The position numbers and the translations under genes were made by a program. This document shows positions 1-6,822 of a DNA stretch of 12,860 nt, piece after piece (the first letter of the stretch is position 1; every line of letters begins with the position of its first letter). The notes beneath the pieces are model-generated. The model searched no databases. It saw only the letters and a list, made by a program, of their open reading frames with translations, and was not told where the DNA came from. This stretch comes from Candidatus Paceibacter sp. (GTDB taxonomy: Bacteria > Patescibacteriota > Patescibacteriia > SG8-24 > DYFX01): positions 1 through 12,860 of the forward strand of contig DYFX01000031.1 of assembly GCA_020724945.1 (NCBI GenBank), given 5' to 3'.

Positions 1-237
1 GCGATGGCGAAGGCGGACGTGGTCCTCGTGACGGACGGAGAGTGCGGCGTTCCGGAGGACTGGCGCAGACGGTGGGTGGAGAGGCGCTCCAAGCTTGGCA
101 TCACGTCGCTCGGCCTGCTCGTGGACGCAGACGCGGCGCGCGCGTCCTCCCTCTCCTCGGTCTGCGACCGGTTCTGGGGAGGCTCGCTCTCGGAGGACGC
201 AGGCGCGCTCGACCTCGTGTTCGACGCCGTCGTGTAA
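1..237 (+). CDS. VWA-domain protein, C-terminal fragment (gene starts upstream of the window)
   Basis: The frame is open from the first base to the TAA at 235-237, so this is the 3' end of a longer gene; the ATG at 4 is probably internal. The visible 78 codons read as the last part of a von Willebrand A fold. A hydrophobic strand ends in VLVTDGECGVP, followed by a helix rich in Arg/Glu, a strand with LGLLVDADA, and a closing segment with VCDRFW. This ending is typical of CoxE/ViaA-like VWA proteins, which often work with a MoxR-type AAA+ ATPase. The MIDAS motif DxSxS would lie upstream and cannot be checked. Its role in a phage is unknown. The family call comes from pattern recognition of the TDGE and RFW segments and is fairly, not fully, secure. 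Confidence 0.7.
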   Translation, partial: AMAKADVVLVTDGECGVPEDWRRRWVERRSKLGITSLGLLVDADAARASSLSSVCDRFWGGSLSEDAGALDLVFDAVV

Positions 238-263
238 AACCAACAGGGGGGGAGGAGAACCAG

Positions 264-596
264 ATGGACCAGGTTGACCAGGGAGACAAGACGCGCGCGC
301 TGGCCACGGAGGACGCTCAGCGCATTCTCCGGACGGTCGACGAGCGCCTCCAGCACGCGCTCGTCGACGCAGGTGAGAGCCTGTCCGCGGTCTGCGAGCG
401 CGCCGGGATCAAGAAGCAGTGGGCCTCTACGGCGCTCGGAAACGTGGGGATCACCGTCTACGGGGTGGCGCAGCTCGCCAAGGCGCTCCACCCTCGTTTG
501 AACCCGCTCCTGCTGATGGGCGCGGGGACCAAGGAGGACCTCCTGGCGGCGCTGCGGAAGCTCCGCGCGGAGGACCAGCAGAGGGCCTCCGCGTAG
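264..596 (+). CDS. Small XRE-like helix-turn-helix protein
   Basis: The protein has 110 residues. I chose the ATG at 264 because GGAGGAG at 251-257 lies 6 bases before it; the same frame is open further upstream but overlaps the VWA gene and has no such site. Residues about 38-75 look like a Cro/C1-type HTH: a helix with SLSAVCERAG, a turn, a second helix with QWASTALGN, then GITVYGVAQLAKAL, which matches the third and fourth helices of XRE domains. The N-terminal 35 residues are charged and probably helical, and the C-terminus is Arg/Lys/Glu rich. It may be a DNA-binding regulator or an accessory factor of the recombination genes that start 25 bases downstream. Recognition is by helix pattern only. 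Confidence 0.65.
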   Translation: MDQVDQGDKTRALATEDAQRILRTVDERLQHALVDAGESLSAVCERAGIKKQWASTALGNVGITVYGVAQLAKALHPRLNPLLLMGAGTKEDLLAALRKLRAEDQQRASA

Positions 597-621
597 GAGG
601 TCCGCACACAAGGAGGACGAG

Positions 622-1761
622 GTGACAGCAGAAGACACCGGACGCGAGACCTACTCGCTATCCACCCTGAGGACGTACGCGGAGTGTCCGCGGATGTTCT
701 ACTACGCGCACGAGCGCGGCCTGAGCCCACGCTTCGCGTCGATGCCGCTGCGCGAGGGAACGCTCCTGCACGACCTGCTGGAGAGCTTCTACACCGGCGC
801 GTTCGAATTCGGCCCCATCGTCGACCGGTGGCGCGACCAGATGCTCGCCCTGGTCCGCGCCAACCCGGACAAGGTCTCGTACACCGAGGAGGACGTCGAG
901 GAGGCCGCGACGCGCTCCCGTGCGATCATCGACCGCTACGTCGTCAAGTACGCGGACGACCTCCGCCGCTGGCAAATCCTCAGCGTCGAGGGGTCGTTCC
1001 GCGTCCGGTTCCGCGAGCCGGCGACGCCGTCCGCCCCGAGGGGCCGGCCGGGGTCCTGGGACCTGGTCGGGAGGACGGACCTGGTGGTGCTGGACCGACG
1101 CTCCGGCGTCGTCCTCGTCATCGAGCACAAGTCCACGAGCGACCCCAACCCGGCGTCCGTCAACCGCGGGTACACCATGGCGCAGCAGGCGTGGGGGTAC
1201 GACTTCGCGCTGCGGCAGGACCCGGAGCAGTTCGGCCTCTCGCCGTTCGAGAAGACCAACGGGACCGGCTTCGTGTACAACTTCCTCCGCAAGAAGCTGC
1301 CACGGGAGCCGGAGGTCACGCAGAAGGGCAAGGTCAGCAAGAAGATGGTGGACACGCTGCCGGAGATGTTCGCGGCGGCCATCGAGCGGACCGGCTCCGA
1401 CCCGGCCGACTACGTGGAGATCCTCGAGAAGTTGACCGCGCGCGGCGACCGGTTCCTCCACCGGACCGAGGTCTACGTGGAGCCCTACGTCAGCGACGCG
1501 TGGAGGTCCGACGCGCACGCGATCGTGTCGGCGATCCGGCGCGACCGCCGCACCGGTCGGTGGTTCCGGAACACCTCGCGGTGCTACTCCATCGGGAGGC
1601 CGTGCGCGTTCGCTCCCGTCTGCGTCGACCCCGCCGGCGGGATCGACAACGAGGAGATGCTGGCCGGCCTGTTCGAGGAGAAGGGCGCCGGCCTGCCGCT
1701 CGAGCTGCGCGACGACGACCTCGAGGAGGCGGCCGCGACCCGAGACCCCTTCGCGGACTGA
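622..1761 (+). CDS. RecB/Cas4-type PD-(D/E)XK exonuclease with predicted Fe-S cluster
   Basis: This 379-residue protein starts at GTG 622, with AGGAGGACG at 611-619. It is a nuclease of the RecB/AddB/Cas4 superfamily. The N-terminus has LSTLRTYAECPRMFYY, the usual opening of this family. The catalytic core has D153 in GRTDLVV, then E168 and K170 in VIEHKST, followed by a QxxxY-like segment (AQQAWGY). C22 together with C321, C328 and C334 (CX6CX5C near the end) is the layout that staples a 4Fe-4S cluster in AddB and Cas4. In phages such enzymes sit beside a Sak4 ATPase and an SSB and resect DNA ends for recombination, which is exactly the context here. An acidic tail follows the last Cys. The exact polarity of the exonuclease cannot be told from sequence. 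Confidence 0.9.
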   Translation: MTAEDTGRETYSLSTLRTYAECPRMFYYAHERGLSPRFASMPLREGTLLHDLLESFYTGAFEFGPIVDRWRDQMLALVRANPDKVSYTEEDVEEAATRSRAIIDRYVVKYADDLRRWQILSVEGSFRVRFREPATPSAPRGRPGSWDLVGRTDLVVLDRRSGVVLVIEHKSTSDPNPASVNRGYTMAQQAWGYDFALRQDPEQFGLSPFEKTNGTGFVYNFLRKKLPREPEVTQKGKVSKKMVDTLPEMFAAAIERTGSDPADYVEILEKLTARGDRFLHRTEVYVEPYVSDAWRSDAHAIVSAIRRDRRTGRWFRNTSRCYSIGRPCAFAPVCVDPAGGIDNEEMLAGLFEEKGAGLPLELRDDDLEEAAATRDPFAD

Positions 1762-1785
1762 GAACGCGCTCAGGACGCGCCGAGA

Positions 1786-1812
1786 GCGCGCCGGGCCCAC
1801 CGGCCGGCGCGC
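1786..1812 (+). repeat. Intergenic GC-rich hairpin before the Sak4-like gene
   Basis: A 9-bp perfect inverted repeat (GCGCGCCGG at 1786-1794 and CCGGCGCGC at 1804-1812) encloses a 9-base loop in the 85-bp spacer between the nuclease and the ATPase gene. No T-run follows, so it is not a classical intrinsic terminator. It ends 19 bases before the SD at 1832-1840. It could be an RNA processing or stability element. In such GC-rich DNA a chance hairpin is also possible. Confidence 0.45.
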
Positions 1813-1846
1813 GGTAGACAACACCGGTGGAAGGAGGACGAAAGGC

Positions 1847-2788
1847 ATGTTCGAGAAGGCGGCAGACTACAAGGACGACCGCAAGGTCAACCTGCTCCTG
1901 TACGGCCTGAGCGGGGCCGGCAAGACCACCGCGTCGTCACAGGTCGGGTACGACCCGAACGACCCGCTGAGCGGGGCGCGCGTCGCGTACATCCTCAGCG
2001 AGGGCCACCACCGCCGAACGGTGGCGCAGGCCAACCCGAACGCTCGGGTCATGATCCCGACCCACTGGGATCAGCTGTTCGAGGCGTACAAGTACATCCG
2101 CGCCAACCTGGGCGAGTTCGATTTCGTCGTCCTCGACTCGGTCGGAGACCTCCAGGAGATGCTGAAGGTCAAGGTCCTCAAGGAGTCGGGCCACGACTCC
2201 CCGTCCGTGCAGGAGTGGGGCCTCATCGTGGACCAGACCTTCACGATGCTCCGTCGGTTCCGCGACCTGCCGCAGACGGTGGTGTTCGTCTGCACCGCGA
2301 AGGAGATCGAGGAGGAGGTCTCGGAGAACCGGACGCGGACGCTGATCCGGCCCAACCTGGTCGGGAAGCAGTCGGACAAGCGGCTGATGGCGATGGTTCA
2401 CGCGGCGGGATACGCGTTCGTCCGCCCCGGAGAGGATGGGACGATCCGGCGCGACATTCTGTGGCTCGGGAGCGGCGAGCGGTTCCTCGTGAAGCCGGCC
2501 GGCGCGCTGCCGAACACCACCCCGACGAACCTGAACCTCGCGGTCAAGCTCGCGCTCGAGCCGTCGGTCGTGGTGCGTCCGGAGGCGGACGCCGCGGCCG
2601 CCGCGGAGCCGTCCGCGGACGCGGCGGAGGCGCCGACCTCGGCAGCCGCTCCCGCGTCCGAGGAGGCCCCCTCCGCGCCGCGGGACGCGAAGGGAGGAGG
2701 AGACGGCAGGCCCGGCCCGGCGGAGGCCGCGGAGGGCAAGGAGGACGCGAAGAAGCGGACGCCGTCGCGGCAGGTCCGCCGGAAGTGA
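1847..2788 (+). CDS. Sak4-like RecA-fold ATPase / phage nucleotide-binding protein
   Basis: The protein has 313 residues and starts at ATG 1847 behind AGGAGGACG at 1832-1840. Walker A is GLSGAGKTT at residues 20-28. A Walker B-like strand FDFVVLDSVGDL follows, and later a strand TVVFVCTAKE, which resembles the sensor strand of RecA-like folds. Then come RPNLVGKQSDKRL and a beta-rich C-terminal part of the core. This is the pattern of the short phage ATPases (AAA_24 / Sak4 type) that promote single-strand annealing or strand exchange. Residues after about 245 form a low-complexity Ala/Pro/Glu tail ending in basic residues, probably disordered, and make the protein longer than a bare core. It lies between an exonuclease and an SSB, the usual partners. 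Assignment to Sak4 rather than another P-loop group is likely but not proven. Confidence 0.85.
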   Translation: MFEKAADYKDDRKVNLLLYGLSGAGKTTASSQVGYDPNDPLSGARVAYILSEGHHRRTVAQANPNARVMIPTHWDQLFEAYKYIRANLGEFDFVVLDSVGDLQEMLKVKVLKESGHDSPSVQEWGLIVDQTFTMLRRFRDLPQTVVFVCTAKEIEEEVSENRTRTLIRPNLVGKQSDKRLMAMVHAAGYAFVRPGEDGTIRRDILWLGSGERFLVKPAGALPNTTPTNLNLAVKLALEPSVVVRPEADAAAAAEPSADAAEAPTSAAAPASEEAPSAPRDAKGGGDGRPGPAEAAEGKEDAKKRTPSRQVRRK

Positions 2789-2811
2789 GAGGACGATGAG
2801 CGCCCGGCGCT

Positions 2812-2835
2812 CGCCTGCCTGACGGTCAGGTGGCG
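2812..2835 (+). repeat. Intergenic hairpin before the SSB gene
   Basis: CGCC (2812-2815) and CCTGA (2818-2822) can pair with TCAGG (2826-2830) and GGCG (2832-2835), leaving a CGG loop and a small internal bulge. It sits in the 104-bp spacer between the ATPase and SSB genes and has no T-run. The spacer is otherwise GC-rich with no convincing promoter. Confidence 0.4.
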
Positions 2836-2881
2836 ACGCGCCGAGGCCTCCCAAGCACGCGAGGGCGCAGCGGCGCCCCGC

Positions 2882-2890
2882 AGGAGGACG
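2882..2890 (+). promoter_or_regulatory. Shine-Dalgarno site that fixes the SSB start
   Basis: AGGAGGACG lies two bases before ATG 2893. This picks 2893 over the in-frame upstream GTG at 2830, whose extra 21 residues are Arg/Gly/Pro-rich and unlike the N-terminus of an SSB. Confidence 0.8.
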
Positions 2891-2892
2891 CT

Positions 2893-3381
2893 ATGCGGTT
2901 CGATCCGAACGAGAGGCACGACCAGGACGTCTACCCCGCCGGTCGGGTGGTTCTGGAGATCCAGGACGTCGAGGTGAAGACCTCGAAGAAGGGTGACCTC
3001 TACGCCAACTTCCGGGCCTCGGTGGTCAACGGCTCGAAGGGTGGTGTGTTCTTCATGCTCATGCTGAACGCCGAGACGTTCTGGAAGTGGTCGCAGCTCT
3101 GCAAGGCTGCCGGCGTGACGCACGAGTTCAACGACCTGACCGACCAGGAGGAGCTCGCCGACGTGTTCATCGGGACGTTCCTGGCCGCCTCGCTCCAGAT
3201 CACGGAGTTCAACGAGCGGAAGCGCAACGAGGTCAAGTCGTTCCTGCCGCTGACCGAGGAGGAGCGCCTCGCCATCGAGACCGGGGAGACGGACGCGATC
3301 AACCCCCGCCTCTCGGGCGGCTCCGGCGGAGGAGCGACCGGCGCCTCGGGCGGCTTCGACGACGACGACATCCCGTTCTGA
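2893..3381 (+). CDS. Single-stranded DNA-binding protein (DUF669/SSB-like)
   Basis: The protein has 162 residues and starts at ATG 2893. The N-terminal 110 residues look like an OB-fold-sized beta domain: strands RVVLEIQDVEVKTSKKGDL, YANFRASVVNG and VFFMLMLN, then ETFWKWSQLCKAAGV, a segment typical of DUF669-type phage SSBs. After about residue 130 the chain becomes Gly/Ser-rich and flexible, and it ends in FDDDDIPF. That acidic tip with terminal Ile-Pro-Phe is the partner-docking tail of bacterial SSBs. It would coat single-stranded DNA and recruit the nuclease, Sak4 and helicase encoded around it. Tail and context make the function secure; the exact family is inferred. Confidence 0.88.
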   Translation: MRFDPNERHDQDVYPAGRVVLEIQDVEVKTSKKGDLYANFRASVVNGSKGGVFFMLMLNAETFWKWSQLCKAAGVTHEFNDLTDQEELADVFIGTFLAASLQITEFNERKRNEVKSFLPLTEEERLAIETGETDAINPRLSGGSGGGATGASGGFDDDDIPF

Positions 3382-3401
3382 GCGCGCGGAGGCGCGCGGA
3401 C

Positions 3402-3448
3402 CCACCGGCTCGCTCCAGCGAGGCGGCACGGGCTCCGCGCGCCGGTGG
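3402..3448 (+). repeat. Nested inverted repeat between SSB and replication-initiator genes
   Basis: CCACCGGC (3402-3409) pairs with GCCGGTGG (3441-3448). A smaller hairpin, CTCGCT / AGCGAG (3409-3414 and 3417-3422), overlaps its 5' arm by one base and extends into the loop. This fills much of the 116-bp spacer. There is no T-run and no clear promoter. Confidence 0.4.
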
Positions 3449-3497
3449 TGCGCAGCCTCTGTGGGCGCCACGACGGACGAGAGGACCGGAGGACGGG

Positions 3498-4886
3498 ATG
3501 GCGAGGAGGAGGAAGTGGAGGCCTATTCCAGAGGGCCTTCCGCAGCAACCACGGTTCGCTAAGATGAGCGTCGCTGCGAAGCTGGTACACCTGACGCTGA
3601 GGAGCGTGACGGACTCTCACGGGAGGTACATGGCGGACCCCTGGTTGCTCCAGGGCATGGCGTTTCGAGACCTCGACGAGGCCAGGATACAGGAGGCCCT
3701 CGAGGAGAACGTGGATCACGGGTGGATCGACCTGTACGTGGTGGACGGCCACCAGTTCATGCAGTTCACGGACCACGATGATATGTGTGAACCCGGGTAC
3801 GTTCGGGTGCGCGGCGAGCCGCAGTTCCCAGGCCCGGAGGACGCGGTCGGTGGCACACCGGCCCTACCGCCAGAGGACTCGGGCGGAGCGGGGACGCGCT
3901 CCGGCAAGGCGGCGGAGGCGCGCCGCTATGACCACGAGGACGACGGAGACGGGGACGGCGGAGCGGGGGCGCGCTCCGAGAACGCGGCGGGGACGCGCCG
4001 CGGAGAGTTGCTGCGGACCAAATCCGGATATAGTCCGGACTTTGATCCCCCCAAAGGAAAGGAGAGGAAAGGAGAGGAGAAAGAGACGCGCGACGCGTCC
4101 CCACCCCCACGGTCCTCGCCGGGCCTCGGCGGTGGCGCGGAGCCGGGCCTGCTAGGCCTCGATGCGGGGACGAGCCGCACGGGGCCGGAGGACGCGGTCG
4201 GTGGCACACCGGCCCTACCGCCAGAGGACTCGGGCGGAGCGGGGACGCGCTCCGGCAAGGCGGCGGAGGCGCGCCGCTATGACCACGAGGACGACGGAGA
4301 CGGGGACGGCGGAGCGGGGGCGCGCTCCGAGAACGCGGCGGGGACGCGCCGCGGAGAGTTGCTGCGGACCAAATCCGGATATAGTCCGGACTTTGATCCC
4401 CCCAAAGGAAAGGAGAGGAAAGGAGAGGAGAAAGAGACGCGCGACGCGTCCCCACCCCCACGGTCCTCGCCGGGCCTCGGCGGTGGCGCGGAGCCGGGCC
4501 TGCTAGGCCTCGATGCGGGGACGAGCCGCACGGGGCCGGAGGAAAAGGTGTTCGCGTGCTGGGTGGAGGCCTTCGACCACCCGAGGATGAGCCTGACGGC
4601 GGACAGGCGGACGAAGATCAAGGCGCGCTTGCGGAAATGGTCGGCGGACGAGCTGTGCCGCGCCGTCCTCGGGTACGCGGCGGACCCTTGGCGGAGGGAG
4701 TCGATCGAGCGGCACGAGCTGTCGGTCCTGCTCAGGACGGACAGCCGCGTGGAAGCAGGGATCGAGCGGGCCAACAAGCACGGGCTACCAAGCGGCGCGG
4801 GTGGCGCGCGGGTGGCCGCCTCCGACCCGCTGATCGCCAGGGCGGAGGAGGAGTCGAGGAGGCGCGCCGAGGGGCGCGGGAGGTGA
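3498..4886 (+). CDS. Phage replication initiator / helicase-loader-like protein with internal 117-residue tandem repeat
   Basis: The protein has 462 residues and starts at ATG 3498, with GGAGGACG at 3488-3495; the frame is open upstream only as overlap with the SSB gene. Residues about 20-95 form a winged-helix-like domain (KLVHLTLRSVTDSHGRYM, then RIQEALEENVDHGWIDLY), common at the N-terminus of phage replisome organisers. Residues about 347-440 (VFACWVEAFDHPRMSLT, then KIKARLRKWSADELCRAV) match the conserved C-terminal domain of such proteins. Between them are two identical 117-residue copies (113-229 and 230-346), low in complexity and rich in Gly, Arg, Glu and Pro. With one copy the protein would be 345 residues, closer to normal. 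The primase-helicase gene starts four bases after its stop, supporting a role in loading it. Confidence 0.72.
   Translation: MARRRKWRPIPEGLPQQPRFAKMSVAAKLVHLTLRSVTDSHGRYMADPWLLQGMAFRDLDEARIQEALEENVDHGWIDLYVVDGHQFMQFTDHDDMCEPGYVRVRGEPQFPGPEDAVGGTPALPPEDSGGAGTRSGKAAEARRYDHEDDGDGDGGAGARSENAAGTRRGELLRTKSGYSPDFDPPKGKERKGEEKETRDASPPPRSSPGLGGGAEPGLLGLDAGTSRTGPEDAVGGTPALPPEDSGGAGTRSGKAAEARRYDHEDDGDGDGGAGARSENAAGTRRGELLRTKSGYSPDFDPPKGKERKGEEKETRDASPPPRSSPGLGGGAEPGLLGLDAGTSRTGPEEKVFACWVEAFDHPRMSLTADRRTKIKARLRKWSADELCRAVLGYAADPWRRESIERHELSVLLRTDSRVEAGIERANKHGLPSGAGGARVAASDPLIARAEEESRRRAEGRGR
3885..4002. repeat. Four short inverted repeats with 6-base spacers (copy 1; repeated at +351)
   Basis: Four hairpin-like elements share one layout of 6-bp arm, 6-base G-rich spacer and 6-bp arm. 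They are GGAGCG/CGCTCC at 3885-3902, GCGGCG/CGCCGC at 3909-3926, GGAGCG/CGCTCC at 3960-3977 and GCGGCG/CGCCGC at 3984-4001. Spacers are GGGACG, GAGGCG, GGGGCG and GGGACG. Elements 1 and 2 together resemble elements 3 and 4. All four recur in copy 2 (4236-4353). They may be iterons for the initiator, or a by-product of Gly/Ala/Arg-rich coding. Confidence 0.5.
4020..4086. other. Candidate origin core: two palindromes plus a 34-base purine tract (copy 1)
   Basis: ATCCGGAT (4022-4029) and AGTCCGGACT (4032-4041) are perfect palindromes two bases apart. They are followed by an unbroken A/G run at 4053-4086, which has a much higher A content than the surroundings. The same block recurs at 4371-4437. 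In lambda the origin lies inside the initiator gene O as iterons followed by an A-rich, asymmetric stretch; the layout here is similar. The origin role is inference. Confidence 0.4.
4185..4535 (+). repeat. 351-bp tandem direct repeat, copy 2
   Basis: Second identical copy, directly abutting the first. The perfect match, including third codon positions, points to a recent event or to an assembly error. A further 8 bases of the unit follow at 4536-4543. Confidence 0.95.
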
Positions 4887-4890
4887 GGAC

Positions 4891-6813
4891 GTGAGGAAGG
4901 ACGACCCGGAGGTCCTGCTCCGGTACATCGAGGGAAAGGGGTGGTCAGTACGGAGGCGGGAGAAGGGCGGCAAAGAGCTTGTCCTAGACTGCCCGCTGTG
5001 CGGGGAGAGGTACGGAAACAAGTCGGACGGCAGCGTGCGCCGGCCGTTCTACGTCAACGTGGACACGAGCCAGTGGAACACCTACTGCTGCCAGGAGAGC
5101 GGGAACCTGATCCGGCTGCGGCAGCTCCTCGGCGACCCACCGATCGGGAGGGCCGCGCCGGACCCCGAGGAGGCGGCGCGGATGCGCATGCTCGAGCGCG
5201 CGCTCAAGGCTGGTACGCGGCCGGCGGCCGGCGGCGCGGCGCCGACGACGGAGGCGGCGGCGGCGGCGGTGGCCGGGGCGGTCGTGGCGTCCGCGAGGGC
5301 CTCCTCGGCTGCGCGGCCCGGGAAGGCCGGCCCGCGGTCCGCTGCGTGGCGGAGGGCGGCAGACGCGGCCGCAGAGCGGCTGTGGGCCCCGGAGGGGGAG
5401 ACGGTCCTCGCCTACCTGCGCGGCAGGGGGTTCGGGGACGACGCGCTTCGCTCGTACGGGGTGGGCGCCGAGCACAGGGACGGCATGTGGTGGGTGGTCC
5501 TTCCGGTGAGGGACGCGGACGGAAGCGTGCTGATGATCAAGCGGCGCAGCGCGTCAACGGAGGTCAAGAGGTTCGAGAGGGAGGCCGGCGGAGAGACCGG
5601 CCTGTTCGGCGGAGACGTCGCGGCGGGCGAGTGGCGCCGAGCGTACGTGACCGAGGCGGAGCTCGACGCGATCGCGCTCAGTCAATACGGGTTCTCGCCG
5701 GCGGTGGCCATAACGGCGGGCGCGGGCGCGATGCCGGAGGGGATACGCGAGGCGCTGGCCCCGTTCGACGAGATCGTCCTGGTGTACGACGACGACGACG
5801 CGGGGAGGTCCGGCGCGGGGAAAGCGGCGGAGCAGCTCGGGAAGTACCGCTGCCTGATCGTCGAGAAGCTGCCGCGCAAGGACGCGGCCAAATGCCTCGA
5901 GGACGGCGTCCCCGTCGCCGCGGTTCACGCGGCGGTCAACGCGGCGGTCCCGTGCGTCGGGGACGTCGCGCACGTCGCCAGCTTCGCGGACAAGGTCCGC
6001 GCGCTCGGGACCGCCACCGCGTCCGGGACCCCGACCCCGTGGTCGAACATCAACCGCTTGCTCGGAGGCGGTCTCCGCTCCCCGGAGGTGGTCGTCGTCA
6101 CGGGCGACACGGGGTCGGGCAAGACGACCTGGGTGGTGGACATGATGCGCGGCGTCAGCAAGCGCGTTCCCTGCATGGTGGTGTCCCCGGAGATGGCCCC
6201 GGAGGCGATCGCGGCCAAGGTGATGACGCAGGAGGGTGGAGAGCCCGTCCGGAAGATGACGGATGCCACCTTCCAGTCGACCGTCAACGCGGTCAAGTCG
6301 CTCGGCCTGTACGTCTGCAAGACGCGCGGGAAGATCCCCAGGGCGGACCTCCGAGCGTCAGTGGAGTACGCGGTGCGGAGGCACGGCGTGCGCGTCGTGG
6401 CGGTAGACCACCTGGACTTCGTCCTCGAGAAGTCGCGCGACGACCGCGAGGAGCAGGACCGCGCCGTCATGGACCTCGTGGAGATGGCGATCCAGCTCGA
6501 TATCTGCGTCGTCCTCGTGAGCCACCCGAGGAAGACCACCATCGACATGAGGACCGGCAGGCCGCGGCCTCCGGACCTGGACGACCTGTACGGGTCGAGC
6601 GCGATCAAGCAGCTCGCGTACATCGTGGTCCGCGTCCACCGGCACAGGGACGCGGACCGGTCCGCGGCCGACAACCGAGCCGTGATCACGACACTGAAGG
6701 TCAGGCACGAGGAGGGGGAGGAGGGCAACGAGGTGCTGTACTTCGACCGAGCGACGCTCAGGTACAGCCTCCTGAACCACGCGGCCGCCGCGAGCGCGGC
6801 CGCGGCACCGTAG
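4891..6813 (+). CDS. Bifunctional DNA primase-helicase (T7 gp4-like)
   Basis: The protein has 640 residues, starts at GTG 4891 four bases after the initiator stop, and uses GGGAGG at 4878-4883. The order is: a Zn-finger-like N-terminus with C34-x2-C37 and then C66-C67; an Ala-rich linker at about 105-150; a Toprim primase core with the acidic motif VTEAELD (253-259) and VYDDDDAG (298-305); and a RecA/DnaB-type helicase domain. The helicase has Walker A GDTGSGKTT (405-413), a Walker B-like strand ending in D506, and an H3-like VLVSHPRKTT. Then comes YGSSAIKQLAYIVVRVHR, the Q-loop and arginine-finger-like region of T7 gp4 and DnaB. It would unwind the fork and make primers. The zinc site is odd because the second Cys pair is adjacent rather than CxxC. 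Overall the function is clear. Confidence 0.93.
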   Translation: MRKDDPEVLLRYIEGKGWSVRRREKGGKELVLDCPLCGERYGNKSDGSVRRPFYVNVDTSQWNTYCCQESGNLIRLRQLLGDPPIGRAAPDPEEAARMRMLERALKAGTRPAAGGAAPTTEAAAAAVAGAVVASARASSAARPGKAGPRSAAWRRAADAAAERLWAPEGETVLAYLRGRGFGDDALRSYGVGAEHRDGMWWVVLPVRDADGSVLMIKRRSASTEVKRFEREAGGETGLFGGDVAAGEWRRAYVTEAELDAIALSQYGFSPAVAITAGAGAMPEGIREALAPFDEIVLVYDDDDAGRSGAGKAAEQLGKYRCLIVEKLPRKDAAKCLEDGVPVAAVHAAVNAAVPCVGDVAHVASFADKVRALGTATASGTPTPWSNINRLLGGGLRSPEVVVVTGDTGSGKTTWVVDMMRGVSKRVPCMVVSPEMAPEAIAAKVMTQEGGEPVRKMTDATFQSTVNAVKSLGLYVCKTRGKIPRADLRASVEYAVRRHGVRVVAVDHLDFVLEKSRDDREEQDRAVMDLVEMAIQLDICVVLVSHPRKTTIDMRTGRPRPPDLDDLYGSSAIKQLAYIVVRVHRHRDADRSAADNRAVITTLKVRHEEGEEGNEVLYFDRATLRYSLLNHAAAASAAAAP

Positions 6814-6822
6814 GAGGACGAC

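Larger units (their letters stand above)
3834..4184 (+). repeat. 351-bp tandem direct repeat, copy 1
   Basis: First copy of a 351-bp unit that is repeated without a mismatch at 4185-4535, as far as I can read it by eye. The length is 117 codons, so the reading frame is kept. The identity continues 8 bases into the sequence after copy 2 (4536-4543), as expected from unequal crossing-over or slippage between short flanking repeats. Confidence 0.95.

Noticed and set aside
658..1848. 396-codon open frame on the minus strand
   Set aside because: It is antisense to the RecB/Cas4-type nuclease, with no recognisable domain and a shadow-like composition.
3834..4535. The tandem repeat as a CRISPR array or insertion sequence
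   Set aside because: There are only two long abutting copies without spacers, transposase or terminal inverted repeats, and the frame is kept within one gene.
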